Origin: Natrinema salaciae
GTDB lineage: Archaea; Halobacteriota; Halobacteria; Halobacteriales; Natrialbaceae
DNA: 64,000 bases
Assembly (NCBI RefSeq): GCF_900110865.1
Contig: NZ_FOFD01000002.1
Location: forward strand, 62,001 to 126,000
Direction: 5' to 3'
Part shown: positions 18,037 through 27,711 of the stretch, in pieces
How positions within the stretch are numbered: position 1 is the stretch's first letter
Layout: each line of letters begins with the position of its first letter
Translations under genes and position numbers: made by a program
The notes under the pieces: generated by a model
The model's input: the letters and a program-made list of their open reading frames with translations, nothing else
Told to the model about the DNA's origin: nothing
Databases searched by the model: none

Positions 18037-18432
18037 ATGAGTACGATGTCGTCTCACGCCCGCGCGATCGACCGCTGTCAACCCGCAGACGCCACTCCCG
18101 TCTCCCTCGAGGCCGCCGCCCTCGAGTCGACGGCACCGACGTACCTCCGCGACCTCAAGAGCGAGCTGACCACGGAGGGGCTGGTGCCCGCCGAACTGAC
18201 CGTCGAGGCCTGTTTCGACGAGGACTGCTCGCTGGCGACGCAGGAGGAGATCGACCGAATTCGGGGCTACGTGCGCGCCGGGTCCTTCCTCGGCGTCGGT
18301 GCCGTGACCGTCACCGTCGCCGCCGTCACGGACCCCGAGAAGGTCCGCCCAGCGCTGGCGGCCTGTGCCGAGCGGGCCGACCGCGAGGGGCTCGCGTTCG
18401 ACGTCGAAGGACCGATCGCCGTCGACGCCTGA
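18037..18432 (+). CDS. Conserved haloarchaeal protein upstream of METTL5-like gene
   Basis: 131 residues from MSTMSSHARA. The fold looks alpha/beta: YLRDLKSELTTEGLVPAELT, ACFDEDCSLATQEEIDRI and VTVTVAAVTDPEKVRPAL. I recognise no characterised family. An in-frame Met lies at 18013 but would precede the predicted transcription start. The stop is three bases before the methyltransferase start, so the two should be co-expressed and may act together. Confidence 0.65.
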   Translation: MSTMSSHARAIDRCQPADATPVSLEAAALESTAPTYLRDLKSELTTEGLVPAELTVEACFDEDCSLATQEEIDRIRGYVRAGSFLGVGAVTVTVAAVTDPEKVRPALAACAERADREGLAFDVEGPIAVDA

Positions 18433-18435
18433 GGG

Positions 18436-19092
18436 ATGGCCGGCCTCTCGCGACGTGCGCTCGCCCGCCAACTCGAGGCGATCGAGGACTTTTCCGAGCC
18501 CGCCGTCGAACTCGAGCAGTACCTGACGCCGCCGGAGTTGGCCGCTCACCTCTGTCACCTGGCGGGACTCCAGGGCGATCTCGAGGGACAGGTGCTCGAT
18601 TTGGGAACCGGAACCGGGATGCTCGCGATCGCGGCGTCGCTCGCCGGTGCCGACCGAGTTGCGGGGATCGACGTGGATTCCGGCGCGCTCGAGCTGGCGC
18701 GACGGAACGAACGGACGGTTCTGATGGACGTGGACGGGAGCAGCGACGGGGAGACCCCCGCGATCGAGTGGCTCCGCGGCGACGTGACTCGGCATCCGTT
18801 TTCGATCACCGAGGCGACCGTCGTCTCGAACCCCCCGTTCGGTGCCCAGCGCGGAAACCGGCACGCGGACAAGGAGTTCCTCGAGACGGCGAGTGCGATC
18901 GCGAGCGTCTCCTATACGATCCACAACGAGGGGAGCCAGGAGTTCGTCGAGTCCTTCGCCGCCGACGCGGGCGGCGAGGTGACCCACGCGTTCCGGGCCG
19001 CGTTTCCCATCGCGAAGCGCTTCGAGTTTCACACAGCAGCGCAGGAAACGCTCGAGGCGGAGGTCTTCCGGATCGAGTGGGCTCGAGGATAG
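18436..19092 (+). CDS. METTL5-like RNA/DNA N6-adenine methyltransferase
   Basis: 218 residues. S-adenosylmethionine-binding motif I is LDLGTGTGMLAIAASLAG, the acidic loop is IDVDSGALE, and the N6-adenine catalytic motif is SNPPFGAQ (NPPF). The order, length and YLTPPELAAHL N-terminus match the METTL5 family, which in eukaryotes modifies one adenosine of small-subunit rRNA; the archaeal target is inferred. It follows a small conserved gene with a 3-base gap. Confidence 0.85.
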   Translation: MAGLSRRALARQLEAIEDFSEPAVELEQYLTPPELAAHLCHLAGLQGDLEGQVLDLGTGTGMLAIAASLAGADRVAGIDVDSGALELARRNERTVLMDVDGSSDGETPAIEWLRGDVTRHPFSITEATVVSNPPFGAQRGNRHADKEFLETASAIASVSYTIHNEGSQEFVESFAADAGGEVTHAFRAAFPIAKRFEFHTAAQETLEAEVFRIEWARG

Positions 19093-19262
19093 CGGCCGCC
19101 GTCGCGTTACCGACGCTCGAGGCGACGGTCGGTGAAATCGGGAACCGATGGGGCTTCGCGGTCACTGCCTCTCGGGATATCGGGGCCAGCGCGAACGGCC
19201 CGTGACTGCGGTCATCGGCGTCGTCGGAGCGTCGCCGCGGGCGAACCCGTCTGTACGGCTAC

Positions 19263-21095
19263 TCAGTAGTCGTTGTACGTCTCCTCGCTCGCGACCGCGA
19301 CTCGCGTCCCGTCGGCGACCGCGTAGACCGTCTCGTTCTCGCGGTCGAAGACGAGCCCCCCCGCGGTCGCCGTCTCGTTTCCATCCGGAATCGGCGTCGT
19401 ATCGACGAGACCCGATTCGGTCGCCGCGACGTCGAGGACGAACTCGCCGTCGGCGGACCTGATCGTCACGTTCCGCCCGGCGACTCGGGCCTCCGCTCGA
19501 GACTCGTTGGATTCGTAAGCGAGTCGTCTCTCACCGCCGTCCTCGAGCCAGACCTGATAGACGGTGTCGTTCCCGACCGGTTCCCAGCCGGTGCGTTCGA
19601 CGTGGACCGTCTCCCGCCAGCCGGGACCGCCGACGGAGACCGTCTCCTCGCCCGTGAAGGAGAGCCGCTGTGCGCTGACCGCCTCGAGCCAGATGTCACG
19701 TCGCTCGCTCGCGACGATCACCCCGCTCGCTTCGAGACCGGCGTCGCTCTCGAGCGCGTCGATACCGATGCCGGAGACGTACTCGTTCTGCACGCCCTCG
19801 GCGTACTCGACGGTGTAGTCCTCGATCTCGACGGCCGCGTCGGAGGACGCCGTCGCGTCGTCGACGACGAGAAAGTTGGCGGGGACGGCGACCCCGGCGA
19901 CCATCGCGAGGACGGCGACGACGGCCAGAAACGCCACTGGTCCGATCGTCAGATTCGACAGCAACCGCGAGCCGCCCGAGCGCGTTCCCGTGACGATTTC
20001 GCGAACGCGATCGACGCGGGCAGCGACCGCTCGATCGCCGCGGCCGCCGCCTGCCAGCTCGAGCGACCGGTCGATCGACGACGGAGAGGCACCGTCCGAC
20101 CACGGAGTTACGCGCCCGGAGCCGCCGAGCAGGCGCTCGACCCGGCGCGGAACGATCGGCTTCTGGGAGCCGGTCACCGAGAGGGTGACCACGAGCGCGA
20201 GCACCGAGACGATGGCGACGCCGGGTCCCTGAAAGAGGATGTACGAGTTCTCGTCGCCGAACCAGTATATCGCCCACAGCCCCTTCGAAAAGCCAAAGAG
20301 GAGCACGGCGAGCCAGAGCCGGAATGCGTCGGGGCGGGTGCCCCGCCGCTCGAGGAGCACGATCCCGAGGACGAAGCCGAGGAAGAGACCGAGCGCGTGG
20401 CCCTGAATGGCGATCCCCGCCCAGGACGGCGGCGACGGCGGACTCGGCTGGGCGGTGTACACGTTGATCGGCTCCTGCAGCGCGTAGTAGAGGCGCAACA
20501 CGACGCTCTGGACGCCGAGGGTCCCGACGATCGTCACGATCGGGTAGTGGACGATGGCGAACCCGGCGAAGGCGAAGACGACGCCGGAGAATCCGATCAC
20601 GGGACCGAGCGCGAACAGACTCGTCAGCAGACCGACGGCGACGACGGCCAGCGGAAAGAGCACGACCGCTCGCACTCGCGGATCGGCGCGCCACGAGTCG
20701 GACCGCTGCGAATCCAGCTCGTCTGGATAGTGACCCCAGGCGTACTCGGCGAGCGGTGCGACGACGATCGTTCCGGCGAGATTGCCGACGAGATGGCCGG
20801 GTCCGGCGTGGGAGAAGGCCGCCGTGGCCATCCCGAGCGGATAGTAGTACGACCACGTCCGATAGGGGATCGTCACGGGGTCGTTGAAGTTCGTGATCCC
20901 GTCCTGCACGAAGAGGTAGACACAGACCACGAACGCGATGACCACGAGCGATCCCCACGGGACCCCGTACACGAGTCGGGACCGGAGCACGTCGCGCCAG
21001 CGCCGGTCTTGCCGGTGAACCAGTCTGACGATCGCGATCGACGCCACCAGCGTCCCGGCGACGACGACCGTCAGTAGGGCCGTGAGCAAGCGCAT
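19263..21095 (-). CDS. Rhomboid-family intramembrane serine protease with extracytoplasmic domain
   Basis: 610 residues. Rhomboid core: [13 protein letters not shown] (oxyanion-side His/Asn), catalytic Ser in [11 protein letters not shown] and catalytic His in [12 protein letters not shown], spread over six or more transmembrane helices. After a basic cytosolic linker, another transmembrane helix near residue 400 leads to a roughly 190-residue domain outside the cell with Asn-x-Ser/Thr sites and beta-rich sequence. The extra C-terminal domain makes it about twice the size of a minimal rhomboid. It diverges from rpoL. Confidence 0.82.
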   Translation of the reverse strand: MRLLTALLTVVVAGTLVASIAIVRLVHRQDRRWRDVLRSRLVYGVPWGSLVVIAFVVCVYLFVQDGITNFNDPVTIPYRTWSYYYPLGMATAAFSHAGPGHLVGNLAGTIVVAPLAEYAWGHYPDELDSQRSDSWRADPRVRAVVLFPLAVVAVGLLTSLFALGPVIGFSGVVFAFAGFAIVHYPIVTIVGTLGVQSVVLRLYYALQEPINVYTAQPSPPSPPSWAGIAIQGHALGLFLGFVLGIVLLERRGTRPDAFRLWLAVLLFGFSKGLWAIYWFGDENSYILFQGPGVAIVSVLALVVTLSVTGSQKPIVPRRVERLLGGSGRVTPWSDGASPSSIDRSLELAGGGRGDRAVAARVDRVREIVTGTRSGGSRLLSNLTIGPVAFLAVVAVLAMVAGVAVPANFLVVDDATASSDAAVEIEDYTVEYAEGVQNEYVSGIGIDALESDAGLEASGVIVASERRDIWLEAVSAQRLSFTGEETVSVGGPGWRETVHVERTGWEPVGNDTVYQVWLEDGGERRLAYESNESRAEARVAGRNVTIRSADGEFVLDVAATESGLVDTTPIPDGNETATAGGLVFDRENETVYAVADGTRVAVASEETYNDY

Positions 21096-21197
21096 GTCCC
21101 GTGGTTCGAACGGGCGCGTATAGTGATTTGCCTTCAGCGAACTGCAGTGAGCGGCGGCTTCGAAAGGTACAAGCGCCCGACGGCCGGACTGGATGAC

Positions 21198-21482
21198 ATG
21201 GAACTGCGGGTCACCGAGAGCACCGAGAACGAACTCTCGATCGAGATCGCCGGCGAGGACCACACCTTCATGAACGTGCTCAAGGGCGCGCTGCTCGAGC
21301 ACGACGACGTGAGTGCAGCGACCTACGACGTCAACCCAGAGCAGTCGGGCGGCCAGACCGAGCCCATCCTGACCATCAAGACCGAAGGCGGCGCGGATCC
21401 GCTCGAGGCGCTCGAGGAAGCGGCCGTGACCGTTCGCGAAAAGGCGACGTCGTTCCGGGACGCGTTCGAAGCGGCGGCCTGA
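21198..21482 (+). CDS. rpoL: RNA polymerase subunit L (Rpo11)
   Basis: 94 residues. [20 protein letters not shown] followed by [13 protein letters not shown] is diagnostic of RpoL, partner of RpoD in the archaeal polymerase assembly platform. The start MELRVTE was chosen over an upstream Met because the family begins there. Normal length. It is followed by a convergent zinc-ribbon membrane protein. Confidence 0.93.
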   Translation: MELRVTESTENELSIEIAGEDHTFMNVLKGALLEHDDVSAATYDVNPEQSGGQTEPILTIKTEGGADPLEALEEAAVTVREKATSFRDAFEAAA

Positions 21483-21568
21483 GGCCGGATTCGATATCGG
21501 TCCGCGACGATCGATTCTCTTCTCGTCCGCCTCGAGCGGCTCTCGCTCCCGTCAGACGCAGTCTGCGA

Positions 21569-22432
21569 TCAACACGCAGCGTAGCTGACGAAGACGTCTC
21601 CGTTCGCGACGTGTACGTCGACCCCCTCGGCGTCGTATCCGGTCCGCATCTCGTCGCCGTACAGTGAATCGAGTTTGTTCACGACGGCGTCGGCGAGGGC
21701 CGATTCGTTCGCGTACTCCCCGATCGACGCGTCGGTGAGCGTCGCCGGTGCGCCGACGACGCTGGCGTCACCGCACCCGTGATCGAACTCGTCCGGGTCC
21801 GCTCCGTCGGGTTCCCGCTCGCCGAACTCGACAGCGACGCGCATCCGGTTCTCGTACTCCGCGTACGCCGCGAGGCCGTCGTCGTACGTTCGGCTCTCGG
21901 ACGGCTCCCGCTCGGCCTCGAGCCGGTCGTGGATCTCCCCTTCCGTCGCTTCGAGATCGATCCCGGCCGCCTCGGACCCGTCGCCCGGCGCGTCGGGCGG
22001 TTCCGGCGGGCCGAGCCCCGGCAGTACCGATAGCGACACGATCCCGGTCGCGAACAGCGCGATAACGACGGCGATACCCGCGAAAATGGGCAGGTACGGT
22101 TTCGCGACCTCGAACCAGCTCGGCGTCTCGAGATCGCTCTCGAGCCCCTCGTAGGTCTGCTCGACCTTCTCGAGGTCGGGATTGCCACAGCGGGAACACG
22201 GCGGGGTGTTCCGGACGTGTTCCCGGCCGCAGTTCGTGCAGGCCCAGATGTACTCCGGGCCGGTTTCGACGGTTCCGGACGGGATCGGCTCGCCGTCGCT
22301 GTCGCCACCGCTCTCGACGTCGGTCTCGTCCGCCCGGACGATCGCCTTCTCGAAGGCGTTGTGACCGCACTCGTCACAGGGTGGGTCGTTTGCCGCGTGC
22401 GGTTTGCCACACCGCGTACACCGCCATTTCAC
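21569..22432 (-). CDS. Double zinc-ribbon membrane protein
   Basis: 287 residues from a GTG start. Two zinc ribbons (CTRCGKPHAANDPPCDECG at residues 4-22 and CTNCGREHVRNTPPCSRCG around residue 65) lie on the cytosolic side, then one transmembrane helix (IFAGIAVVIALFATGIVSLS) and an extracytoplasmic domain of about 130 residues. That domain contains ENRMRVAVEFGE and HGCGDASVVG. Zinc ribbons followed by a single span suggest a membrane-anchored adaptor. No known function. It is followed on the same strand by nothing in operon range. Confidence 0.72.
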   Translation of the reverse strand: MKWRCTRCGKPHAANDPPCDECGHNAFEKAIVRADETDVESGGDSDGEPIPSGTVETGPEYIWACTNCGREHVRNTPPCSRCGNPDLEKVEQTYEGLESDLETPSWFEVAKPYLPIFAGIAVVIALFATGIVSLSVLPGLGPPEPPDAPGDGSEAAGIDLEATEGEIHDRLEAEREPSESRTYDDGLAAYAEYENRMRVAVEFGEREPDGADPDEFDHGCGDASVVGAPATLTDASIGEYANESALADAVVNKLDSLYGDEMRTGYDAEGVDVHVANGDVFVSYAAC

Positions 22433-22505
22433 TGCTCGGAAAGGAGGACTGCGACGGAATAAACGTACTGGATACTCGATCGGCCCGCGTCCAGCGGTCG
22501 CCGAC

Positions 22506-23321
22506 TCAGAGACGGACCGGGACGCCCTTCTCGTCGAGAGACGCCTTCGTCTCCTCGATCGAGTACTCGTCGAAGTGAAAGATCGAGGCCGCGAGTCCGG
22601 CGTCGGCACCGGCCTGGGTGAACACGTCGTACATGTCCTCGGGGCCGCCACAGCCCGACGAGGCGATGACCGGCGTGTCGACGGTGTCACAGACCGCCTC
22701 CGTCAGCGGGAGGTCGTAGCCGTCTTTCGTGCCGTCCTTGTCGATCGAGTTGACGAAGAGTTCGCCCGCGCCGCGGGATTCGGCCTCCGCGGCCCACTCG
22801 AGGACGTCGATGCCGGTCCCCTCTCGGCCGCCCTTTTTCGTACACTCGAACCAGCAGGACTCTCCATCCACCTCGACGTAGTGTTCGCCCTGTTCGTCGA
22901 ACCGGCGTTTGGCGTCGACGCTGATGACGATACACTGGTTGCCGAAGGCGCGGGCTCCCTCGTTGATCAGTTCGGGGCGCTCGAGCGCGCCGGTGGTGAT
23001 CGAGACCTTGTCGGCACCGGCCCGGAGCGTCTCCTTGATGTCCTCGGTGGTGCGGATGCCGCCGCCGACGGTCAACGGAATGAAGACCTCGTCGGCGACG
23101 TCGCGGACGACGTCGAGCATCGTCTCGCGACCCTCCGCGGAGGCGGTGATGTCGAGGAAGACGAACTCGTCGGCACCGGATTCGTTGTACGACTTGGCCA
23201 TCTCGACCGGATCGCCGGTGTATTTCAGGTCCTCGAAGTTGACGCCGGTGTACACCGCCGGATTCCCGTCCTCGTCGAGATCCACGTCGATACACGGGAT
23301 GACTCGCTTTGTCAGTACCAT
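22506..23321 (-). CDS. hisF: Imidazole glycerol phosphate synthase subunit HisF
   Basis: 271 residues. TIM-barrel cyclase subunit that, with HisH, makes imidazole glycerol phosphate and AICAR in histidine synthesis. The catalytic Asp is in IPCIDVD (Asp near residue 12) and the second in [12 protein letters not shown]. The phosphate loops [11 protein letters not shown] and [11 protein letters not shown] are intact. No other his gene is close. The region's zinc-ribbon gene ends downstream on the same strand's opposite side with a short gap. Confidence 0.95.
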   Translation of the reverse strand: MVLTKRVIPCIDVDLDEDGNPAVYTGVNFEDLKYTGDPVEMAKSYNESGADEFVFLDITASAEGRETMLDVVRDVADEVFIPLTVGGGIRTTEDIKETLRAGADKVSITTGALERPELINEGARAFGNQCIVISVDAKRRFDEQGEHYVEVDGESCWFECTKKGGREGTGIDVLEWAAEAESRGAGELFVNSIDKDGTKDGYDLPLTEAVCDTVDTPVIASSGCGGPEDMYDVFTQAGADAGLAASIFHFDEYSIEETKASLDEKGVPVRL

Positions 23322-23406
23322 GTGGGTGTTACGCGAGTCTTTGCGCCGGGGATAGTAAAGGGGTCTGGATCAGGCGTTGAGCGCGCGCCCGATTGCGGGC
23401 CGGCTG

Positions 23407-24753
23407 TCAAGCGGCGAGCAGTCGCTCGCGAAACGCCGCGACCGCGTCGGGGAGGACCTCGAGCTGTCCCCGCAGGTGAGCGTACTTGGCGAACTCCGTC
23501 GTTAGCGAGACCGCGGTGGTCGAATCGTTGGCTGCCGCCCGCCGGACCGCGTCGTCGACCCACTCGATCGATTGCAGCGTCTCTGCGAAGACGTACGCAC
23601 CGATCGACGGCTCGGAGAGCGACTCGTCGGTCGACGCGGCAGCGTCGAGCGCGGCGGCCCGCTCAGCGCGGATCTCGTCGACCGATTCGACCGGCGGTAG
23701 TGCCCCGTCCGCAATCCGATCGCGGACGCGCTCGAAGGCACGATACGTCAGTTCGAACCGGAGGGACTCGTAGAGTCCGGTCCCCCGCGCCCCGTCCGCG
23801 ACGGCCTCCTCGAGAGCCCTCGACGACTCCGAGACCGGGTCCAGCACGCGCCAGAGCAGCTGTTCGACGGCTAAATCGTCGAACTCCTCGTCGACGACTT
23901 CCTCGTGCCAGTCCTCGTCGGTCTGGTCGGGGATATCGGCGGCGTCGGTGCGGTCGATCGACAGCTCGAGCGCGGCGTCGAAGGCCGGTGTCAGATCGGT
24001 CGCGTCGTCGGTCCGCTCCGCGTACCGGTCCGCGAGGTGGTCCCAGGCGGCCGTCGTTGCCGTCGCGGACTCGAGGGCTCCCGCCCCCTCGCCGATCTCT
24101 ACGACGGTCGACGTCGAATTGAGCGCCCACCGCGGCCGATGGAGCCGATGTGCCGCGTGCCGGAGGTCCGACTCGAGCCGCGAGTAGTACAGCGCCGCCC
24201 GGAGCCGTTCGTCGTCGGCGTCGCCGCCGCGGTACGCGATCGAGTCGCGTCGCTCGTCGACGCGACCACGGATGGCGTTGCGCTCCGCTCGCAGGTCCTC
24301 GACGAGCGTCTCGTCCTCGATTGCGGCGAGCGTGGTCGTCGCCGCCCGCGCCGCGTCACGTCCCTCGCGAGTCGTTCGCAGCGCGCCGTAGCGCCCGTCG
24401 CCGGTGGCCCCGGCGGCCTCCTCGCGGTGGTCGCGGGCCTCGTCGCGTCGTCGTTCGATCTCCTTCCGGATGACGCCGTTGGGTACCATCTCGGCCTCGA
24501 TCGGGTCCGGAACGTCCGCGAGCAAGGCGTCGATTCGCTCGAGTCCCTCGTCGACGGCGCTGGCGGCCGGGCGAACCGGAACCGGCCACTCGACCGGCGG
24601 CGCGCCGTCGTCGATGACGGCCGCCGCGTCAGCCGCGGTAAACGTCGGGCCGGCGTCGCGCCAGGGAAGCCCGGTGCAGCCGGCCACGCTGACGCCGCCG
24701 ACTGCGGCGAGTCCCACGAGGAACCGCCGGCGGCTGTTGGTTCCGCTCGTCAT
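23407..24753 (-). CDS. Tat-exported lipoprotein, helical
   Basis: 448 residues. Signal SRRRFLVGLAAVGGVSVAGC has a twin-arginine motif and a lipobox ending in the Cys to be lipidated, so the protein is exported folded and anchored outside the membrane. The mature part is mostly helical, acidic and Ala-rich, with no enzyme motif seen. Its ATG overlaps the stop of the preceding lipoprotein gene (ATGA), so the two surface proteins are made together. Function unknown. Confidence 0.75.
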   Translation of the reverse strand: MTSGTNSRRRFLVGLAAVGGVSVAGCTGLPWRDAGPTFTAADAAAVIDDGAPPVEWPVPVRPAASAVDEGLERIDALLADVPDPIEAEMVPNGVIRKEIERRRDEARDHREEAAGATGDGRYGALRTTREGRDAARAATTTLAAIEDETLVEDLRAERNAIRGRVDERRDSIAYRGGDADDERLRAALYYSRLESDLRHAAHRLHRPRWALNSTSTVVEIGEGAGALESATATTAAWDHLADRYAERTDDATDLTPAFDAALELSIDRTDAADIPDQTDEDWHEEVVDEEFDDLAVEQLLWRVLDPVSESSRALEEAVADGARGTGLYESLRFELTYRAFERVRDRIADGALPPVESVDEIRAERAAALDAAASTDESLSEPSIGAYVFAETLQSIEWVDDAVRRAAANDSTTAVSLTTEFAKYAHLRGQLEVLPDAVAAFRERLLAA

Positions 24754-25424
24754 CGACGGCTCACCCCGTTCGTCTCGTTTCGCCCGTCCGGTTCCCGTGT
24801 GTCGTTCGCCGCCGTCTCGTCACTGCTCGACGTTCGGGCAGGGCAGGAGCCGCTCTCGCTGCTGGCCCGACTCGAGGGGTGGTCCTCGTAGGGGCGGTTG
24901 ATGCGGACGAAAACGGCTTCCATCACCGTCTTCTCGGCCTCGCAGGGCGTCGTCGGAGCTTTTAGCTCCCGGCAGTAATCCGTGCGGACGGAATCGTCGT
25001 GCGCGCGGACGCCAAGCAGGTGCCGTCGATAGCAGTCGTCGATCGACCGCTGGTCGACGAAGACCGATTCCCGGTCGAAGTCCGTCGCCTCGACGAACGC
25101 TCGCGCGTCTGTCGCGTCGCCGTCGATCCGCATCGCCGACGCGGCGTCCGAGTCGATCACGAGGAACCTCGCGTTGAGCTGCGATTCCGGGCCGTCCCCG
25201 GTGTCCGCCGCGGCGTCGTCGTTCGGATAGACGAAGACCGTGTTCTCGGCGGAGCGGACGGAGAGCGATTCGTACTCGTGGGTCGACTCGACAGTGCCGC
25301 CGTCGACGCTTTCGCTCGCCGAGCCGCTGGTTCGGGTTTCGGCGCAGCCGGCGAGCGAAAGCGTCGAAAGACAGCCGCCGCCGGCGGTCAGCAACCGCCG
25401 ACGGGAGAAGGGCGCGGAGGGCAT
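24750..25424 (-). CDS. Tat-exported lipoprotein
   Basis: 224 residues. Signal SRRRLLTAGGGCLSTLSLAG is followed by Cys (lipobox LAGC). The mature domain has four further Cys (DDCYRRHLLG, TDYCRELK, TPCEAEK and SGSCPAR), unusual for a haloarchaeal protein and suggestive of disulfides outside the cell. It is the first gene of a two-gene operon with the lipoprotein at 23407-24753. No family recognised. Confidence 0.72.
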   Translation of the reverse strand: MPSAPFSRRRLLTAGGGCLSTLSLAGCAETRTSGSASESVDGGTVESTHEYESLSVRSAENTVFVYPNDDAAADTGDGPESQLNARFLVIDSDAASAMRIDGDATDARAFVEATDFDRESVFVDQRSIDDCYRRHLLGVRAHDDSVRTDYCRELKAPTTPCEAEKTVMEAVFVRINRPYEDHPSSRASSESGSCPARTSSSDETAANDTREPDGRNETNGVSRR

Positions 25425-25570
25425 CGATCCGCGATAGGTGGCTCCACTGTAAATATTTATTGACTGATCAAAACGGGCCGGACAAACGGACCGACCGAAA
25501 CGCGCGTCCCGCTCGCGACCCCGCGGCCTCGAGAGATGTCTTTAAGGGAGTGAGTCGGCAACACGCGAGT

Positions 25571-25759
25571 ATGGTAGACGATACGGACGCATCAGCGGAC
25601 GACGACACGGGGGCCGACGTCGGGCACGATCTCGAGGCCGAACGAACGACCGCACCGATGAGCGACTACTCGTCGCGAGCCGTGCTGGTCGGGGCGCTCG
25701 TCGCCCTGGTCGGTGCCGTGATCGCGTTCGGAATCCCGGTCCTCGCGGTCGGGGTTTGA
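25571..25759 (+). CDS. Single-span small membrane protein (DUF7550-like)
   Basis: 62 residues. The first 35 are acidic (DDTDASADDDTGADVGHD), followed by one transmembrane helix (AVLVGALVALVGAVIAFGIP). The Met at 25571 is preferred to one 37 codons upstream because a TATA-like CTTTAAG lies about 30 bases before it and acidic sequence begins there. Small, conserved-looking, no known function. Confidence 0.6.
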   Translation: MVDDTDASADDDTGADVGHDLEAERTTAPMSDYSSRAVLVGALVALVGAVIAFGIPVLAVGV

Positions 25760-26014
25760 GCTACCCACCCGCAAACGGGCCGTTCGCGGTAGTCGCCGTC
25801 TCGGGACTGTAGTTCCGCACCCGTCGCTTCGCGCACGTCGTCGTAAGTTCTCCGTCCAGCGCGGTCTTGCTGGTGGTAACGTAGTCGCTCTGGAGGGCGT
25901 GTCTCCGTCGAATGCAACGGGGACAGCGCGCCGCACTCCCAGATAGTCTCTGTAAAGGGTTGGGAATCGCCCTGCCATCGTCGCGTGAGTTGGCTCCCGG
26001 TCGTCGGCTCCATC

Positions 26015-26037
26015 CCACGGCTAAACCCGTGGTTTTT
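26015..26037 (+). terminator. Hairpin followed by T run
   Basis: CCACGG (26015-26020), loop CTAAAC, CCGTGG (26027-26032), then TTTTT. It could end rightward transcripts. The same sort of hairpin marks the ends of haloarchaeal IS200/IS605-type (IS1341-like) elements, so it may instead be a leftover element end. Nothing in 25760-26057 encodes a recognisable protein. Confidence 0.4.
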
Positions 26038-26057
26038 CGCCTCGCACGTTCTCTAAG

Positions 26058-26288
26058 CTAAAAGACGTACTCGTCGTCGTGGCCCATCATGCCGTCGTCT
26101 TCGAGGCCGGTTCCGCCGCCGGTGGCTCCCTCCTCTTCGTCCATCGGTCCGCTAGTCTTGTAGGCCTTGATGCCCGTCGAAAGGAGGTCCTCGATCGCCT
26201 CCTCGCGATTGACGAACTCGCCGCGTTCGACCATCTGGGCGATCTGCATCTCGAGGTGCTCCGGTATGGTGATCTCTACTTTCGGCAT
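26058..26288 (-). CDS. Ribbon-helix-helix (CopG-like) protein
   Basis: 76 residues. The N-terminal MPKVEITIPEHLEMQIAQMV strand-helix and the GEFVNREEAIEDLLSTGIKA helix form a CopG/MetJ-type RHH dimerisation and DNA-binding fold. The tail is Gly-, Asp- and Met-rich. It is probably a transcription regulator; RHH proteins also serve as antitoxins, but no toxin gene is adjacent. Confidence 0.75.
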   Translation of the reverse strand: MPKVEITIPEHLEMQIAQMVERGEFVNREEAIEDLLSTGIKAYKTSGPMDEEEGATGGGTGLEDDGMMGHDDEYVF

Positions 26289-26445
26289 CTGATTCGGCTT
26301 TCGGCGAGGGGGTATTTAGGTTTGACGGGGACTCAACGCGGCGCGTCCCGACGCGAGTCGCTCGTCGGACCGAGGGGCGACGATCGGTGGTCGTTCGATC
26401 GCCGCGGACGGGGCTGCCGACGAGAAGACGGCGTCCGGGGTCGAC

Positions 26446-26745
26446 TTACCGGCTGCCCATCATCGAGTCGAGCGCGTCCCGGAGTTTCGTCCCCGGCTGA
26501 GTCAGCGTCTGAAGCTGCTTGCGCATCTTTCGCTGGTTGAAGTAACTCGCGAACGCGAGTATCGTCGGGGGCCAGAGGCCGACGAACGTCCCGAGCTGGC
26601 GTTCACCCTGTACGAAGTAGTAGTACAGCGCGAGGCCGACCGACGCCGCCGAGGCGATGAATGCGGGGCCCATCGCCTGTTCGCCGACTTCCGCAGTTGA
26701 TTGTCCGGACATTTCGCGTTCCGTTAGCTGTTCTGTGCTTGCCAT
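26446..26745 (-). CDS. Small two-helix membrane protein
   Basis: 99 residues. Two hydrophobic segments (GPAFIASAASVGLALYYYFV and the region ending PPTILAFASYF) are followed by a basic tail NQRKMRKQLQTLTQP. A Met 11 codons into the frame could be the true start. No family recognised, and no operon partner within 150 bases. Confidence 0.6.
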   Translation of the reverse strand: MASTEQLTEREMSGQSTAEVGEQAMGPAFIASAASVGLALYYYFVQGERQLGTFVGLWPPTILAFASYFNQRKMRKQLQTLTQPGTKLRDALDSMMGSR

Positions 26746-27050
26746 GCATCGATAACTCTCGCCGAGACCGTACTAAGGGGTGACGAGGGTTTCGCTGGAA
26801 ATACCCGCGTTGTGATGCCGATCGAACCATTTCGATCAGTTTCGATCCCGACACCGTCGGGCTAATTCGACGCTTCTCGAGCCGATCGATCCCCATTCCC
26901 GTGACACTCACGAATCGTAGCTCGAATCGGCCGGTGAGAGCAGATTGCCGCAGGGCGGGGCGTGCGAGCGGTTGACGACTATCCAACCGGGAACTGGAAG
27001 ACGTCGGGCGGTGGCGTCACATCTACCTTCGTCGGGACGTACCCACGCAC
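26746..27050. other. Intergenic, divergent
   Basis: About 305 bases between the small membrane protein (leftward) and the molybdopterin protein (rightward). Open frames here look like shadows of GC-rich DNA. No repeat or RNA is recognised. Confidence 0.4.
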
Positions 27051-27647
27051 ATGGACACGACTGACGTGACTGACCTCTATCTGGAGTTCGGTGACGACCG
27101 GTTACCCCCGGGACAGCGAGAAACGGACGCGTTCCCCGTCCTCTCGAAGAGCGGAACCCCGGACTGGAACCCGGAAACGTGGGAGTTCACCGTCACCGGT
27201 GCGGTCGACGAGGAGCTGACGTTCTCTTGGGACGAGTTTCGAGAGCTGCCGACCGTTACACAGCGACAGGATTTTCACTGCGTGACCGGCTGGAGCAAGT
27301 TCGACTGCGCGTTCACCGGCGTCCCGTTTCCCGAACTCGCCGAGCGAGCCGGCGTTCACGACGACGCGGTCCACGTCATGTTCTCGGCGCTGGACGACTA
27401 CACAACGGACCTGCCTCTCGAGGACTGCATGCGCGAGGAGGTCCTGTTCACCTGGGCGTTCGACGGCGACCCGCTCCCGGAAGACCACGGCGGCCCGCTC
27501 CGGGTGGTCACGCCGCACAGATACGCCTACAAAGGTGCGAAGTGGGTCGACGGCGTCGAGTTCCTCACCGAGCCCCAGCGGGGCTACTGGGAACGGCGGG
27601 GGTACTCCCAGACGGCGGACCCGTGGCAGGAGGAACGGTACAGCTAG
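27051..27647 (+). CDS. Sulfite-oxidase-like molybdopterin protein
   Basis: 198 residues. The Mo-coordinating Cys is in RQDFHCVTGWSKFD, and LRVVTPHRYAYKGAKWVDGV matches the pterin-binding end of the sulfite oxidase fold. It lacks a signal peptide and heme domain, so it resembles the cytosolic single-domain YuiH/YedY-like proteins; the substrate is unknown. The start ATG is strong with conserved sequence close by. It sits just upstream of the menaquinone genes but a functional link is not implied. Confidence 0.85.
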   Translation: MDTTDVTDLYLEFGDDRLPPGQRETDAFPVLSKSGTPDWNPETWEFTVTGAVDEELTFSWDEFRELPTVTQRQDFHCVTGWSKFDCAFTGVPFPELAERAGVHDDAVHVMFSALDDYTTDLPLEDCMREEVLFTWAFDGDPLPEDHGGPLRVVTPHRYAYKGAKWVDGVEFLTEPQRGYWERRGYSQTADPWQEERYS

Positions 27648-27711
27648 ACCGGCCGACCCGTCGGTCGGCGAATAGTTAGGCTGAAGGTCGGGCGGTCCTG
27701 ACGTGGGGTCG

